Source of the DNA: Coraliomargarita sp965656715 | GTDB lineage: Bacteria > Verrucomicrobiota > Verrucomicrobiia > Opitutales > Coraliomargaritaceae | Assembly: GCA_965656715.1 (NCBI GenBank) | Contig: CBFHLR010000003.1 | Span: forward strand, 68,288 to 132,287 | DNA length: 64,000 nt | Direction of reading: 5' to 3' | Shown: one piece after another, positions 48,073-57,318 of the stretch | Numbering within the stretch: the stretch's first letter is position 1 | Layout: the number at the start of each line of letters is the position of its first letter | Program-made: the position numbers and the translations under genes | Notes under the pieces: model-generated | Databases searched by the model: none | The model's input: only the letters and a program-made list of their open reading frames with translations | Told to the model about the DNA's origin: nothing

Positions 48073-48594
48073 TCAGTCTTCGAGAGCGAGGGGGAATTGG
48101 TCGACTTTTATACCGCGTGCCTGAATTGCATTGGTCAGTGCATTCATATCGAGTTTGGATCCCGGCTCGATCTCGTTGCGTGCAAACCATCCGCGATTCA
48201 TTTCGATGACGATGACGACTTCCTGTGAGCGTGAAGGCACACTGACTTCATCGTATGGGTAGAGTTTGTGTAATTCGAGTAATGTGCCGTTTGCACTTAA
48301 ATAGGCTAAGTCCAGTGGAATCCGGGTATTACGCATCCAGAACGCGCGTGGTGCCACGTCATCAAAGACAAACAGCATCCCATGGTCAGGCTCCAGACTC
48401 TCTCGGTGCATCAGGCCCTTCGATCGCTCTGCTTGGTGCAGCGCAAGCTGCAGATGGAGCGTTTTGTCGTCCATCTGGATGGGGAAATAGGTGCTTGGAG
48501 GCTGACGCGGTGTCTCAACAGCTTCGTCTGGCTCGTTACAGCCTGAAAAGAGCACGATTAGAATGAGTAGGGGGCAAATGCGTAAGAATGTCAT
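48073..48594 (-). CDS. DUF192-family lipoprotein
   Basis: A 173-residue protein from ATG 48594. The signal peptide ends in a lipobox, LFSGC, so it is lipid-anchored. The DUF192 domain follows with LMHRESLEPDHGMLFVFD, PRAFWMRNTRIPLDLAYLS and VVIVIEMNRGWFARNEI in pieces, the family's conserved blocks. Its function is not known; the fold is a small beta-barrel. It is directly upstream of the TMTC-like gene on the same strand. Confidence 0.85.
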   Translation of the reverse strand: MTFLRICPLLILIVLFSGCNEPDEAVETPRQPPSTYFPIQMDDKTLHLQLALHQAERSKGLMHRESLEPDHGMLFVFDDVAPRAFWMRNTRIPLDLAYLSANGTLLELHKLYPYDEVSVPSRSQEVVIVIEMNRGWFARNEIEPGSKLDMNALTNAIQARGIKVDQFPLALED

Positions 48595-48668
48595 GTGGCC
48601 AAATTCGTCTGGATCGAGGCGTGACAGTATGGGTATGAAAGGCAAAAGTCATAGCGAATTTCGACCTG

Positions 48669-49814
48669 ATGAAAAGTAAAACCTCTGTGCTCCGTCTTCT
48701 TTATGCCACCTCCGAGCAATCGGCCGATCTCTTCTATTTGTCTGGGGTCTTCGTTCCGGATCCGTTCATTGCGCTGGTGCATGCGGGCAAGTCCTTGGCC
48801 GTGGTGAGTCAGCTTGAGTTTACACGCGTGAAGGCGACCTCCAAGTTTGATGAAGTGCTGTTGCTGAGCTCGGTGAGAGAAGAGGCGGCAAAACGATTGC
48901 GGCTGGAGCTATCGCAGGTGGGCGCCGCGGAGATGATGTATTTTCTCATCAAACGCAGTAAAGCACGGCAGGTTGAAGTGCCGGAAACCTTCCCAGCACT
49001 CTATTATGCGAAACTCCAAGAGCTTGGCGTTCAGCTGATCGTTGGCAGCGATCCGTTTTTCGTAGAGCGTGAGTGCAAGGACGATCGCGAAGCCAAAGCG
49101 ATTCGAGAAGGCAATGCAGCCAGCGCCGCAGGGATCCGAGTCGCCGAGAAGGTGCTTCGCGACTCGGTGATTGAGGGCAAACGCCTGAAGTATCAAGGCC
49201 GCACGCTCACTTCCGAGCGACTGCGCTGCTTGATCGACCAAGCCTGCCTAGCCAAGGGAGCGATTGCGCAAAATACGATTGTTGCGGGAGGCAAACAGGG
49301 CTGCGATCCGCACGAAGGCGGACATGGGCCCCTCAAGCCCAACGAGCTCATCATCGTCGACGTGTTCCCGCGGGTTCAAAAGACCGGTTACCATGGCGAT
49401 ATGACGCGCACTTTTCTGAAAGGCCGGGCCAATGACGCGCAACATGCCTTGGTTGCCTCAGTCCGTGAGGCGCAACAAGCTGCGTTGGACAAAGTGAAGG
49501 CTGGGGTAAGCGGTGCCAAGGTGCATCAGGCTGCCTGCGATGTCTTCAATGAGCAGGGCTTTATCACCGAACGCCGTGGCGATACCTTTGTGGGCTTTAT
49601 TCACTCCACTGGGCATGGACTCGGCTTGGAGGTGCATGAGTCCCCCCGTGTTTCCGTAGGCGCGCCTCGACTCAAGAAAGGGCAGGTTATCACGATCGAG
49701 CCCGGCTTGTATTATCCGGAAATCGGCGGCTGCCGCATTGAGGATGTCGTGCGCGTCACGAAAGAGGGCAGCGAGCTCCTGTCGTCCTGCCACTATCGTT
49801 GGGAAATTCGTTAA
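48669..49814 (+). CDS. M24 family metallopeptidase (Xaa-Pro aminopeptidase-like)
   Basis: A 381-residue cytoplasmic peptidase. The C-terminal pita-bread domain carries the five metal ligands in VDVFPRVQKTGYHGDMTRTF (two aspartates), HSTGHGLGLEVHE (histidine), TIEPGLYYP (glutamate) and CRIEDVV (glutamate). The N-terminal domain of about 150 residues is the creatinase-like lobe. Proline dipeptidase activity is possible as well. It converges on the PilT gene, with the stop codons overlapping by 4 bases. Confidence 0.9.
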   Translation: MKSKTSVLRLLYATSEQSADLFYLSGVFVPDPFIALVHAGKSLAVVSQLEFTRVKATSKFDEVLLLSSVREEAAKRLRLELSQVGAAEMMYFLIKRSKARQVEVPETFPALYYAKLQELGVQLIVGSDPFFVERECKDDREAKAIREGNAASAAGIRVAEKVLRDSVIEGKRLKYQGRTLTSERLRCLIDQACLAKGAIAQNTIVAGGKQGCDPHEGGHGPLKPNELIIVDVFPRVQKTGYHGDMTRTFLKGRANDAQHALVASVREAQQAALDKVKAGVSGAKVHQAACDVFNEQGFITERRGDTFVGFIHSTGHGLGLEVHESPRVSVGAPRLKKGQVITIEPGLYYPEIGGCRIEDVVRVTKEGSELLSSCHYRWEIR

Positions 49815-50857
49815 CGAATTTGAAACGCCTCTTTGTCGGAGGCCTTCATGTAGGCTTCCTGAGGAGAGATATTGCCGGAGTCGAGTTGTTTGCGAATCGA
49901 GCTGTCCATCAGGCACATGCCTTGAGCGCTACTGCCTTCAATGATGCCACGGATCGCACTGATACGCCCAGTGCGAATGGTATTGGGCAGGGCGTCGTGC
50001 TGAAGTAGAATTTCATGCACTGCTACACGTCCTTTAGGCTGTTTCTTGCACAGTAACTGCGAGACCACGCAACTCAGGCAGCCTGCCAGCATGACGCGGA
50101 TTTGATCCTGTTCTTCGGCTGGGAAGGCATCGATAATGCGGTCGATCGTCTTGGGTGCATTGTTGGTATGCAATGTTCCAAAGACGAGCATGCCCATCGA
50201 TGCACAACTGAGCGCGAGCTTGATGGTCTCCAGTTCACGCATCTCTCCGACCAGCACAATGTCAGGGTCCGCACGCATCGCACCCTTCAAGGCATTGGCA
50301 AAGGATTCACTGTGCTCGCCGACTTCACGGTGCACGATCACGCTCCGTTTTTTCGGGTGCACGAACTCGATCGGATCTTCGATGGTGATGATGTGCTTGT
50401 CGAAGTTGTCATTAATGTAATCGATCATCGCCGCGAGCGTAGTGGATTTACCACTACCGGTCGGTCCGGTCACGAGCACGAGGCCTTCCTTATACGCACA
50501 GACATTTTTGAGCACTTCCGGAAGTTGGAGCGTATCGAAGGATAAAATCTCGGCTGGGATTTGGCGGAAGACTGCGGCTTGGCCCCATTGGTTGTGCAGG
50601 AAGCTACCACGAAAACGGGCTAGGCCAGGAATCTCATAAGCGATATCGAGATCCAGCTCGTCCAAGTATTTGTTCCAGCGCGTCTCATTGACGATCTCAT
50701 GTAGCAGGTGCTCCATACTTTCAGCTGTGAGCACGTCTGCATCAAGCGGAACAATGCGCCCTGAGGTGCGAATCTTGGGCGGTGAACCAATCGAAAGGTG
50801 CAGATCGGAACCGTCTGCTTCGAGCATTGAGCGGAGGTAAGTGTCGAGAGTGGCCAT
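49811..50857 (-). CDS. PilT/PilU-type twitching motility ATPase
   Basis: Hexameric ATPase that retracts type IV pili. The 348-residue protein has Walker A GPTGSGKST, the Asp box and Walker B (IITIEDPIEF, PDIVLVGEMRELETI) and the His box GTLHTNNAPKTIDRI. At the C-terminus AIRGIIEGS stands where PilT has AIRNLIRE, which points to a PilU-like or diverged paralogue. The second ATPase gene lies 122 bases upstream on the same strand. No pilin or assembly genes are nearby. Confidence 0.9.
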   Translation of the reverse strand: MATLDTYLRSMLEADGSDLHLSIGSPPKIRTSGRIVPLDADVLTAESMEHLLHEIVNETRWNKYLDELDLDIAYEIPGLARFRGSFLHNQWGQAAVFRQIPAEILSFDTLQLPEVLKNVCAYKEGLVLVTGPTGSGKSTTLAAMIDYINDNFDKHIITIEDPIEFVHPKKRSVIVHREVGEHSESFANALKGAMRADPDIVLVGEMRELETIKLALSCASMGMLVFGTLHTNNAPKTIDRIIDAFPAEEQDQIRVMLAGCLSCVVSQLLCKKQPKGRVAVHEILLQHDALPNTIRTGRISAIRGIIEGSSAQGMCLMDSSIRKQLDSGNISPQEAYMKASDKEAFQIR

Positions 50858-50979
50858 TGCTTAAGAGAGGTTTGAAGGTAGCAGTTAGAAGTTAGAAGTT
50901 ATTTGGGCGGCAGTTCTGGAATCATGGCAAATACTTGGTTGATGATTCTCTAACTCCTGAATTCTGTCTCCTGACTTCT

Positions 50980-52473
50980 TTATGAGATTTGTTGGCGCAG
51001 GTGTTCGTGGCGGATGTTCGCCAGAGCGACTTCGGCGGTGATGCGTCCGGCTTGCCAGAGCTCGAAGACCGAGGCGTCCATCTGGACCATGCCTGCGCGG
51101 CGTCCGGTTTCCATGACGTTGTCCAAGCCTTGTGTCTTGCCTTCTCGGATGAGTGCGGACACTGCGAGATTTTGGAGGAGTAATTCACAGGCTAGTGCGA
51201 CACCTCCGTCAGTGGAGGGGAGCAGGCGTTGGCAGATGACGCCACGCAAACTCTCTGCAACCATCGCGCGGATCTGTGCCTGTTGTGCGGGAGGAAAGAC
51301 GTCTAGCAAGCGATTCAAGGTCGTGGCCGCATCGCTGGTGTGCATGGTGCCGATCACCAAGTGGCCTGTTTCGGAGGCGCTGATCGCCATCTCGATGGTT
51401 TCCAGATCCCGCATTTCACCGATCACAATGATATCGGGGTCTTGTCGTAGTGCACCTTTGAGCGCGCTTTTAAAGGTCTTCGTATGCGGGCCAACTGCAC
51501 GCTGAGTGATGGAGCATTGGTCGGAGTGGTGAATGATCTCAATCGGTTCCTCGACCGTAATCACGTGGTCTTCGCGCGTTTGGTTCAGGATACTCACGAG
51601 CGCGGAAAGCGTGGTCGTTTTACCTGCACCCACGGGGCCTGTGACGAGAACGAGCCCGTTGTGGTAGGCGAGTAGTTCTTTAATGCGCTCGGCATTGGGG
51701 AAGCCAAGCGCCTCCAGACTTGGGGCAGTTGCGGGAATAATACGATAGGTGCCCGCTATGCCGTCGCGGTGCTTCATTAGATTGACTCGAAAGCGTTGGC
51801 CCGAATCCAGTGGTAAGGCGAAGTCGTATTCGCCGTGTTGGAGAAACTCTGCCTTTTCTTGTTCAGTCAGGAGCGAGAGATTCAGGTGTTCGGACGCCGC
51901 GGCGGAGGTGACTTCTGCGGACTGATACTGGATCGCTCGATTCTTGCGAATAAAGATGCGACTATCGGCACAAACGTGCAGATCACTCGCACCTTCGGCG
52001 CAGGCCGCCAATAGTAGGGCGGTCATGCCTTGACCCGCAGTGCGCGGGTTGGCCGTATCGAAGTCGGATGGTGTAATCCACGCTGGGCTTACATCGCTGC
52101 TGACATCCAGTGTCGAGTGCGGTGGTTCCGACTCCAGCGGCGCGGATACAGTCTCAGGTTGAGGCTCAGCTCTAGCTTGGGTATTGAGCCGAATTTTTGG
52201 GCGCTCTGATATGGGCGCGACCCCAGTGTCATTTTGCGCTTCAAAGGGATTGTATGCCGCCAGATGTCCGGCGGCATGCTGTTCAGTTGCCGTGTTGAGT
52301 GCGGCTTGAACAGCTTCGAGGTCGTCACTTACACCGTCGTTGAGGATGTCTTGTGCAAAATCAAACAGCTCGGCGGAGTGGCCAATTTTTTGGCCAAGTT
52401 CATAGACGGTTGCGCGGTCCAGGATGCCTTGGTCGATGCACAGGCAGGCGAATAGTTTCAGGTCTTCAGTCAC
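50980..52473 (-). CDS. PilT-like ATPase with long N-terminal extension
   Basis: A 497-residue protein. Residues 150-497 are a PilT-type ATPase with GPVGAGKTT, ITVEEPIEII, PDIIVIGEMRDLETIEMA and GTMHTSDAATTLNRLLD. The first 150 residues are an acidic, Pro/Glu-rich region with a helical start (LKLFACLCIDQGILDRATVYEL) that is not part of normal PilT; this start resembles small N-terminal domains seen in some planctomycete and verrucomicrobial regulators. The extension may bind a partner. It and the next gene were probably formed by duplication. Confidence 0.85.
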   Translation of the reverse strand: MTEDLKLFACLCIDQGILDRATVYELGQKIGHSAELFDFAQDILNDGVSDDLEAVQAALNTATEQHAAGHLAAYNPFEAQNDTGVAPISERPKIRLNTQARAEPQPETVSAPLESEPPHSTLDVSSDVSPAWITPSDFDTANPRTAGQGMTALLLAACAEGASDLHVCADSRIFIRKNRAIQYQSAEVTSAAASEHLNLSLLTEQEKAEFLQHGEYDFALPLDSGQRFRVNLMKHRDGIAGTYRIIPATAPSLEALGFPNAERIKELLAYHNGLVLVTGPVGAGKTTTLSALVSILNQTREDHVITVEEPIEIIHHSDQCSITQRAVGPHTKTFKSALKGALRQDPDIIVIGEMRDLETIEMAISASETGHLVIGTMHTSDAATTLNRLLDVFPPAQQAQIRAMVAESLRGVICQRLLPSTDGGVALACELLLQNLAVSALIREGKTQGLDNVMETGRRAGMVQMDASVFELWQAGRITAEVALANIRHEHLRQQIS

Positions 52474-52549
52474 AAGCAGTGGAGGGTTGTGACTGTGATG
52501 GCTGAAGCGCTAAAAATCGCAAGTGCTGATCCTGAGATTTCTCAATCCT

Positions 52550-52620
52550 GTATGGCCTTTGCTTGCAAAGTGCCGCTGTTAGTGGGACAGAACTGGAACG
52601 GCATCGAGCAAGCTCGAGCC

Positions 52621-52624
<4 letters not shown>
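52550..52624. repeat. GTAGGGC...GCCCTAC palindromic element, copy 2
   Basis: Begins GTATGGCctttgcttgcaaag and ends gctcGAGCCCTAC, close to 214-297. Its right end covers the stop codon of the MscS gene (52621-52623), so it has supplied or replaced the end of that frame. Confidence 0.65.
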
Positions 52625-53736
<1,112 letters not shown>

Positions 53737-53828
53737 AACTTAGTGTAGTTATGGATAGCAGGTTTGATACCGATTTATGTTACATTCTCTTAAGCGAGGT
53801 GGAGACGTCAGAATAGAACACGCGTGTT

Positions 53829-53908
53829 CTTAATCATACTCCTAATCGTAATCCTAATCTACCCTAGCGGGAGAGGATTAAGATTAAGAGTAGGATTACG
53901 AGTAAGAT
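53829..53908. repeat. TAATCC/TAATCG palindromic word repeat
   Basis: Left half cttaatcatactcctaatcg and onward is built of TAATC words; right half is the complement (ggattaagattaagagtagg). An imperfect hairpin of about 30 bp can form. It lies between the argS end and the mscS start. Confidence 0.7.
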
Positions 53909-53925
53909 GCAGCCTTAAGGCTGGG

Positions 53926-55704
53926 TTACATGCGCTCCAGCGGTGTGATGCCGAGCAGTTCCAAGCCGGTTTTCAGCACGGTGCGGGTGCGTGCGCAGAG
54001 GAGTAGGCGGCGTGCCTTGACGGCCTCGTCGTCGACCATGACCTTGTCGGCATTGTAGAAACTGCTGTAGGCACCGGCCAATTCATACAAGTAGGTGCAG
54101 AGGAAGTGTGGGCGCAGGTCGTTGAGTGTGAGCTCGAGTGCGTTGACTAGACCCATGAGCTTGCGGGCGAGCGCGTGCTCGGCGTCGGTTTCGAGTGGAC
54201 TGGCTCCGGTGATCGGTGCATCCGGATCGAGTTCGCATTTGCGGAAGATGCTGTTGATACGCGCGACTGCATACATGAGGTAAGGCGCAGTGTTGCCCTC
54301 AAAGCTGAGCATACGATCCCAGTTGAACATGTAGTCCTGAGTGCGGTTGCTGGAAAGGTCGGCGTATTTAAGTGCCCCGACGCCAACCGCATCGGCGATC
54401 TCAGCTTGCTCGTCAGCGGAGAGATCCGGGTTCTTTTCCTTCACTACGGCGAGCGCGCGTTCGCGGGCTTCGTCGAGCAGGGCTTGCAACTTGATGGTTT
54501 CGCCGGACTTGGTTTTGAATGGCTTTTTGTCCTCGCCCAGAATCGTGCCCCACCAAACGTGGCTCATTGCTGGCAGCGGGTAATCCTTGGCCTTGAACCA
54601 TTTTTCCGTGGTCAGGAACAGCTGCTGGAAGTGGTCCTGCTGACGGGCGTCGGTCAGGTAAATGACTTCGTCGGCTTTGAACTCTTCGACGCGGTAAAGG
54701 ATGGTCGCCAAGTCAGTGGACGCGTAGTTAGAAGCGCCGTCCTTCTTGCGGATGTTGAAGGGGTAGGGGCGTTCGTTGTCACGTGCGAACTTCTTCACTT
54801 CATCGTGCCAGACCACGAGTGCGCCGTCACTCTCTTCGGCGAGGCCGATTTCACTGAGTTCGCTGTAGATGCGCTCGACTTTGTCTCGGTAGAAGGACTC
54901 CCCGAGGGCGATGTCGACGTGCACGCCCATCTGCTTGAACAGCTTGTCGAAGGCTTCCATCGAGATATCGACGATCTGGTGCCAGAGGGCGGTGTTTTCT
55001 TCGTCGCCTTCCTGCAGCTTGACGAGCTCGTTGCGAGAGATGTCGCGCAATTCGGGCTCGTCGCGTTCGAGAGCGGAGCCGTCCTTGTAAAGTTGGTCCA
55101 AGGCGGCGAGCGGGTTGTCACCGATGTTGGCGAGGTCGATGCTGTCGCGCTTGATCTTCATGATCAGCGTGCCGAAGTTGGTGCCCCAGTCGCCGATGTG
55201 GTTGTCGCGAATCGTGTCTGCACCGCAGAAGTCGAGGAGACGGGCGATCGCTTCACCGATCACCATTGGACGTAAGTGACCAATGTGTGCCTGCTTCGCG
55301 GTGTTCGCGCTTGGGTAGTCGATGACAATCTTGCGGCCCTTCTTGAGGTCGCCGGCACCCGACTGGTAGTCGGCGCTGGTGGAGTATTGCTCCAACCACT
55401 GCCACAGGAATGCGGTGGTAAATTTGAAATTGATGAAGCCAGGGCCCGCGATGGAGAGCTCGACCATGTCGGGATCGAATTGACCGGAGGCCTGCGCGGC
55501 GTCAACTAGCTTTTGCGCGAGTTCGCGTGGGTTAGCCTTGCTGCGCTTGGCAAAACCAAGGACGCCGTTGGCTTGGAAGTCGCCGAACTTCGGGTCGGCT
55601 GGGCGCACGCCGGGTGCAAACTCGGGACCGAAGCCCTCGGTTTCGGCGGCGATTTGCGCGAGTGCGTTTTCAATTGCTAAAGATGGGTTGAACCAGACCT
55701 GCAT
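53926..55704 (-). CDS. argS: Arginyl-tRNA synthetase
   Basis: Charges tRNA-Arg. The 592-residue class I synthetase has HIGH at 140-143 (AHIGHLRPMVIGEA), the ArgRS-specific N-terminal domain with SIAGPGFINFKF, FKTKSGETIKL in place of a canonical KMSKS, and a C-terminal DALR anticodon-binding domain ending LGITPLERM. The missing KMSKS lysine is normal for most ArgRS enzymes. It is monocistronic, with palindromic repeats at both ends. Confidence 0.97.
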   Translation of the reverse strand: MQVWFNPSLAIENALAQIAAETEGFGPEFAPGVRPADPKFGDFQANGVLGFAKRSKANPRELAQKLVDAAQASGQFDPDMVELSIAGPGFINFKFTTAFLWQWLEQYSTSADYQSGAGDLKKGRKIVIDYPSANTAKQAHIGHLRPMVIGEAIARLLDFCGADTIRDNHIGDWGTNFGTLIMKIKRDSIDLANIGDNPLAALDQLYKDGSALERDEPELRDISRNELVKLQEGDEENTALWHQIVDISMEAFDKLFKQMGVHVDIALGESFYRDKVERIYSELSEIGLAEESDGALVVWHDEVKKFARDNERPYPFNIRKKDGASNYASTDLATILYRVEEFKADEVIYLTDARQQDHFQQLFLTTEKWFKAKDYPLPAMSHVWWGTILGEDKKPFKTKSGETIKLQALLDEARERALAVVKEKNPDLSADEQAEIADAVGVGALKYADLSSNRTQDYMFNWDRMLSFEGNTAPYLMYAVARINSIFRKCELDPDAPITGASPLETDAEHALARKLMGLVNALELTLNDLRPHFLCTYLYELAGAYSSFYNADKVMVDDEAVKARRLLLCARTRTVLKTGLELLGITPLERM

Positions 55705-55771
55705 CGCGCCAGAGAAAAACCTGTGTGAGCGGGGTCAAGCTCCATTCAGGGCGCGAGTCGCCCTGAATCGT

Positions 55772-55853
55772 CTGACTCTTAATCCGACTCTTACTCCTAA
55801 TCCTGCACTGCGTGGGGATTAAGATTACGAATAGGATTATGATTAAGAGTGTG
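55772..55853. repeat. TAATCC palindromic word repeat
   Basis: Left half gactcttaatccgactc and onward, right half the complement (ggattaagattacgaatagg). The right end contains the stop and last two codons (His-Ser) of the FAH-family gene at 55843. Confidence 0.7.
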
Positions 55854-56652
55854 ATTCCTCCGCAATCACGGGGTTACTCAGGCGGCCGATGCCAGTGATA
55901 TCGACGCAGATTTCGTCGCCTTGCTTGAGGAATCGCTGTGGGTCGGCTGCCATGCCAACGCCGGGAGGAGTGCCGGTGAGAATGACCGTGCCGGGGAGCA
56001 GGGTGGTGCTGCCACTCAGGAAGGCGATGAGCTCGGCGACACTGAAAATCATATCGCCGGTCCAGGATTCTTGCCGGATGTCGCCGTTCAGGATGCCGCG
56101 CAGCGGTAGAATCTGTGGATTCGGAATGTCGTCGGCTGTGATGAGCACGGGGCCGAGCGGGCAAAAAGTGTCGAAGCTCTTGCCCTTTACCCATTGGCCA
56201 CCGCCGTGGAATTTTTGCCAGTCCCGCGCACTGACGTCGTTGGCACAGGTATAACCGAGCACGTAGTCGAGCGCCTTGGCGGGTGAGACGTTCTTGCAGG
56301 TTTTACCAATTACCACCGCGAGCTCCGCTTCGTAGTCGACCTGATCGCTGTGCAAGTGGCGTGGCAGGACAATGGGATCGTCCGGATTCTGCACCGCGGC
56401 TGGGTTCTTCATAAACACGATCGGATGCTCCGGCAGCGTTGAGTCCATTTCATCCGCGTGTTCCTTGTAGTTGAGGCCAATGCCGTAAATCGCAGTTGGA
56501 ACGACGGGCGCGAGGCGCTTGATTGGTTTCAGCACTTCATCGGTCTGGGTGAAATCGCCGTAGAGGTCGCCCTCGATTCGAAAAACTTGAGAGTGTGCTT
56601 CAACGGCGTAGTGGGTGCTGCCGTCAGCAGTGAGGACGCGGGTGATCATCAT
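55843..56652 (-). CDS. Fumarylacetoacetate hydrolase-family protein
   Basis: A 269-residue member of the FAH superfamily, which includes acylpyruvate hydrolases and dicarbonyl decarboxylases. The metal-binding motifs are visible: GIGLNYKEHADEM, VFMKNPAAVQ, DYEAELAVVIGK and GYTCANDVSARDWQ, with LTGTPPGVGMA near the end. Substrate cannot be told; 2-hydroxyhepta-2,4-diene-1,7-dioate isomerase or fumarylpyruvate hydrolase-like activities are common. The start could be the first or second of two adjacent ATG codons. The last codons come from spacer repeat DNA. Confidence 0.9.
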   Translation of the reverse strand: MMITRVLTADGSTHYAVEAHSQVFRIEGDLYGDFTQTDEVLKPIKRLAPVVPTAIYGIGLNYKEHADEMDSTLPEHPIVFMKNPAAVQNPDDPIVLPRHLHSDQVDYEAELAVVIGKTCKNVSPAKALDYVLGYTCANDVSARDWQKFHGGGQWVKGKSFDTFCPLGPVLITADDIPNPQILPLRGILNGDIRQESWTGDMIFSVAELIAFLSGSTTLLPGTVILTGTPPGVGMAADPQRFLKQGDEICVDITGIGRLSNPVIAEESHS

Positions 56653-56813
56653 ACTTACAGAGGACAGATGTCAGAGGTCAGAAGCCAGAAAATAGTTCCC
56701 GTTATTATTGACTGACGGCTGAATCCTGCCTCCTGATAACTTAGATTAGATATCTGCAAATTTTTTCTTGCGCTGTGCCTTTGGGCTACCTTTATTCCCG
56801 GCTTCCCAATTAC

Positions 56814-56890
56814 GGGGGCTTAGCTCAGTTGGTTAGAGCGCATCCTTGACATGGATGAGGTCGCAGATTCGAATTCTGTAGCTCCCACCA
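56814..56890 (+). tRNA. tRNA-Val (anticodon GAC)
   Basis: Acceptor GGGGGCT pairs with AGCTCCC, the anticodon stem is catcc/ggatg with loop ttgacat (anticodon GAC at 56848-56850), and the T arm is cagat/attctg. CCA is encoded (56888-56890). A terminator follows at once. Confidence 0.95.
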
Positions 56891-56896
56891 TTTTTT

Positions 56897-56930
56897 AGCT
56901 CGTAGGTTCACATGGCCTACGAGCTTTTTT
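56897..56930 (+). terminator. Terminator after tRNA-Val
   Basis: A perfect 10-bp stem agctcgtagg/cctacgagct with a 9-base loop and six Ts. Confidence 0.92.
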
Positions 56931-56985
56931 GTGCATTAGCTGTAGATCTCAGGATTCTTCATCTGCGATGGTCCGACGTAGACAC

Positions 56986-57132
<147 letters not shown>

Positions 57133-57318
57133 GAAATGGATAGGGGCCTTTTTTCAGAGATCAACCCCAAATTTTGTAAAAATGTAACTTTTCTGATTTC
57201 TTTCGAAAAAGCTGTGGTGGGGCTTGAATGTTGGATTCCTTTCCCTTACCAACGATGGCCTTATTAATTACGCACTCTAACTTCCGCTAACCTTCTGGTG
57301 GCGTTTATCTTATCGGCT

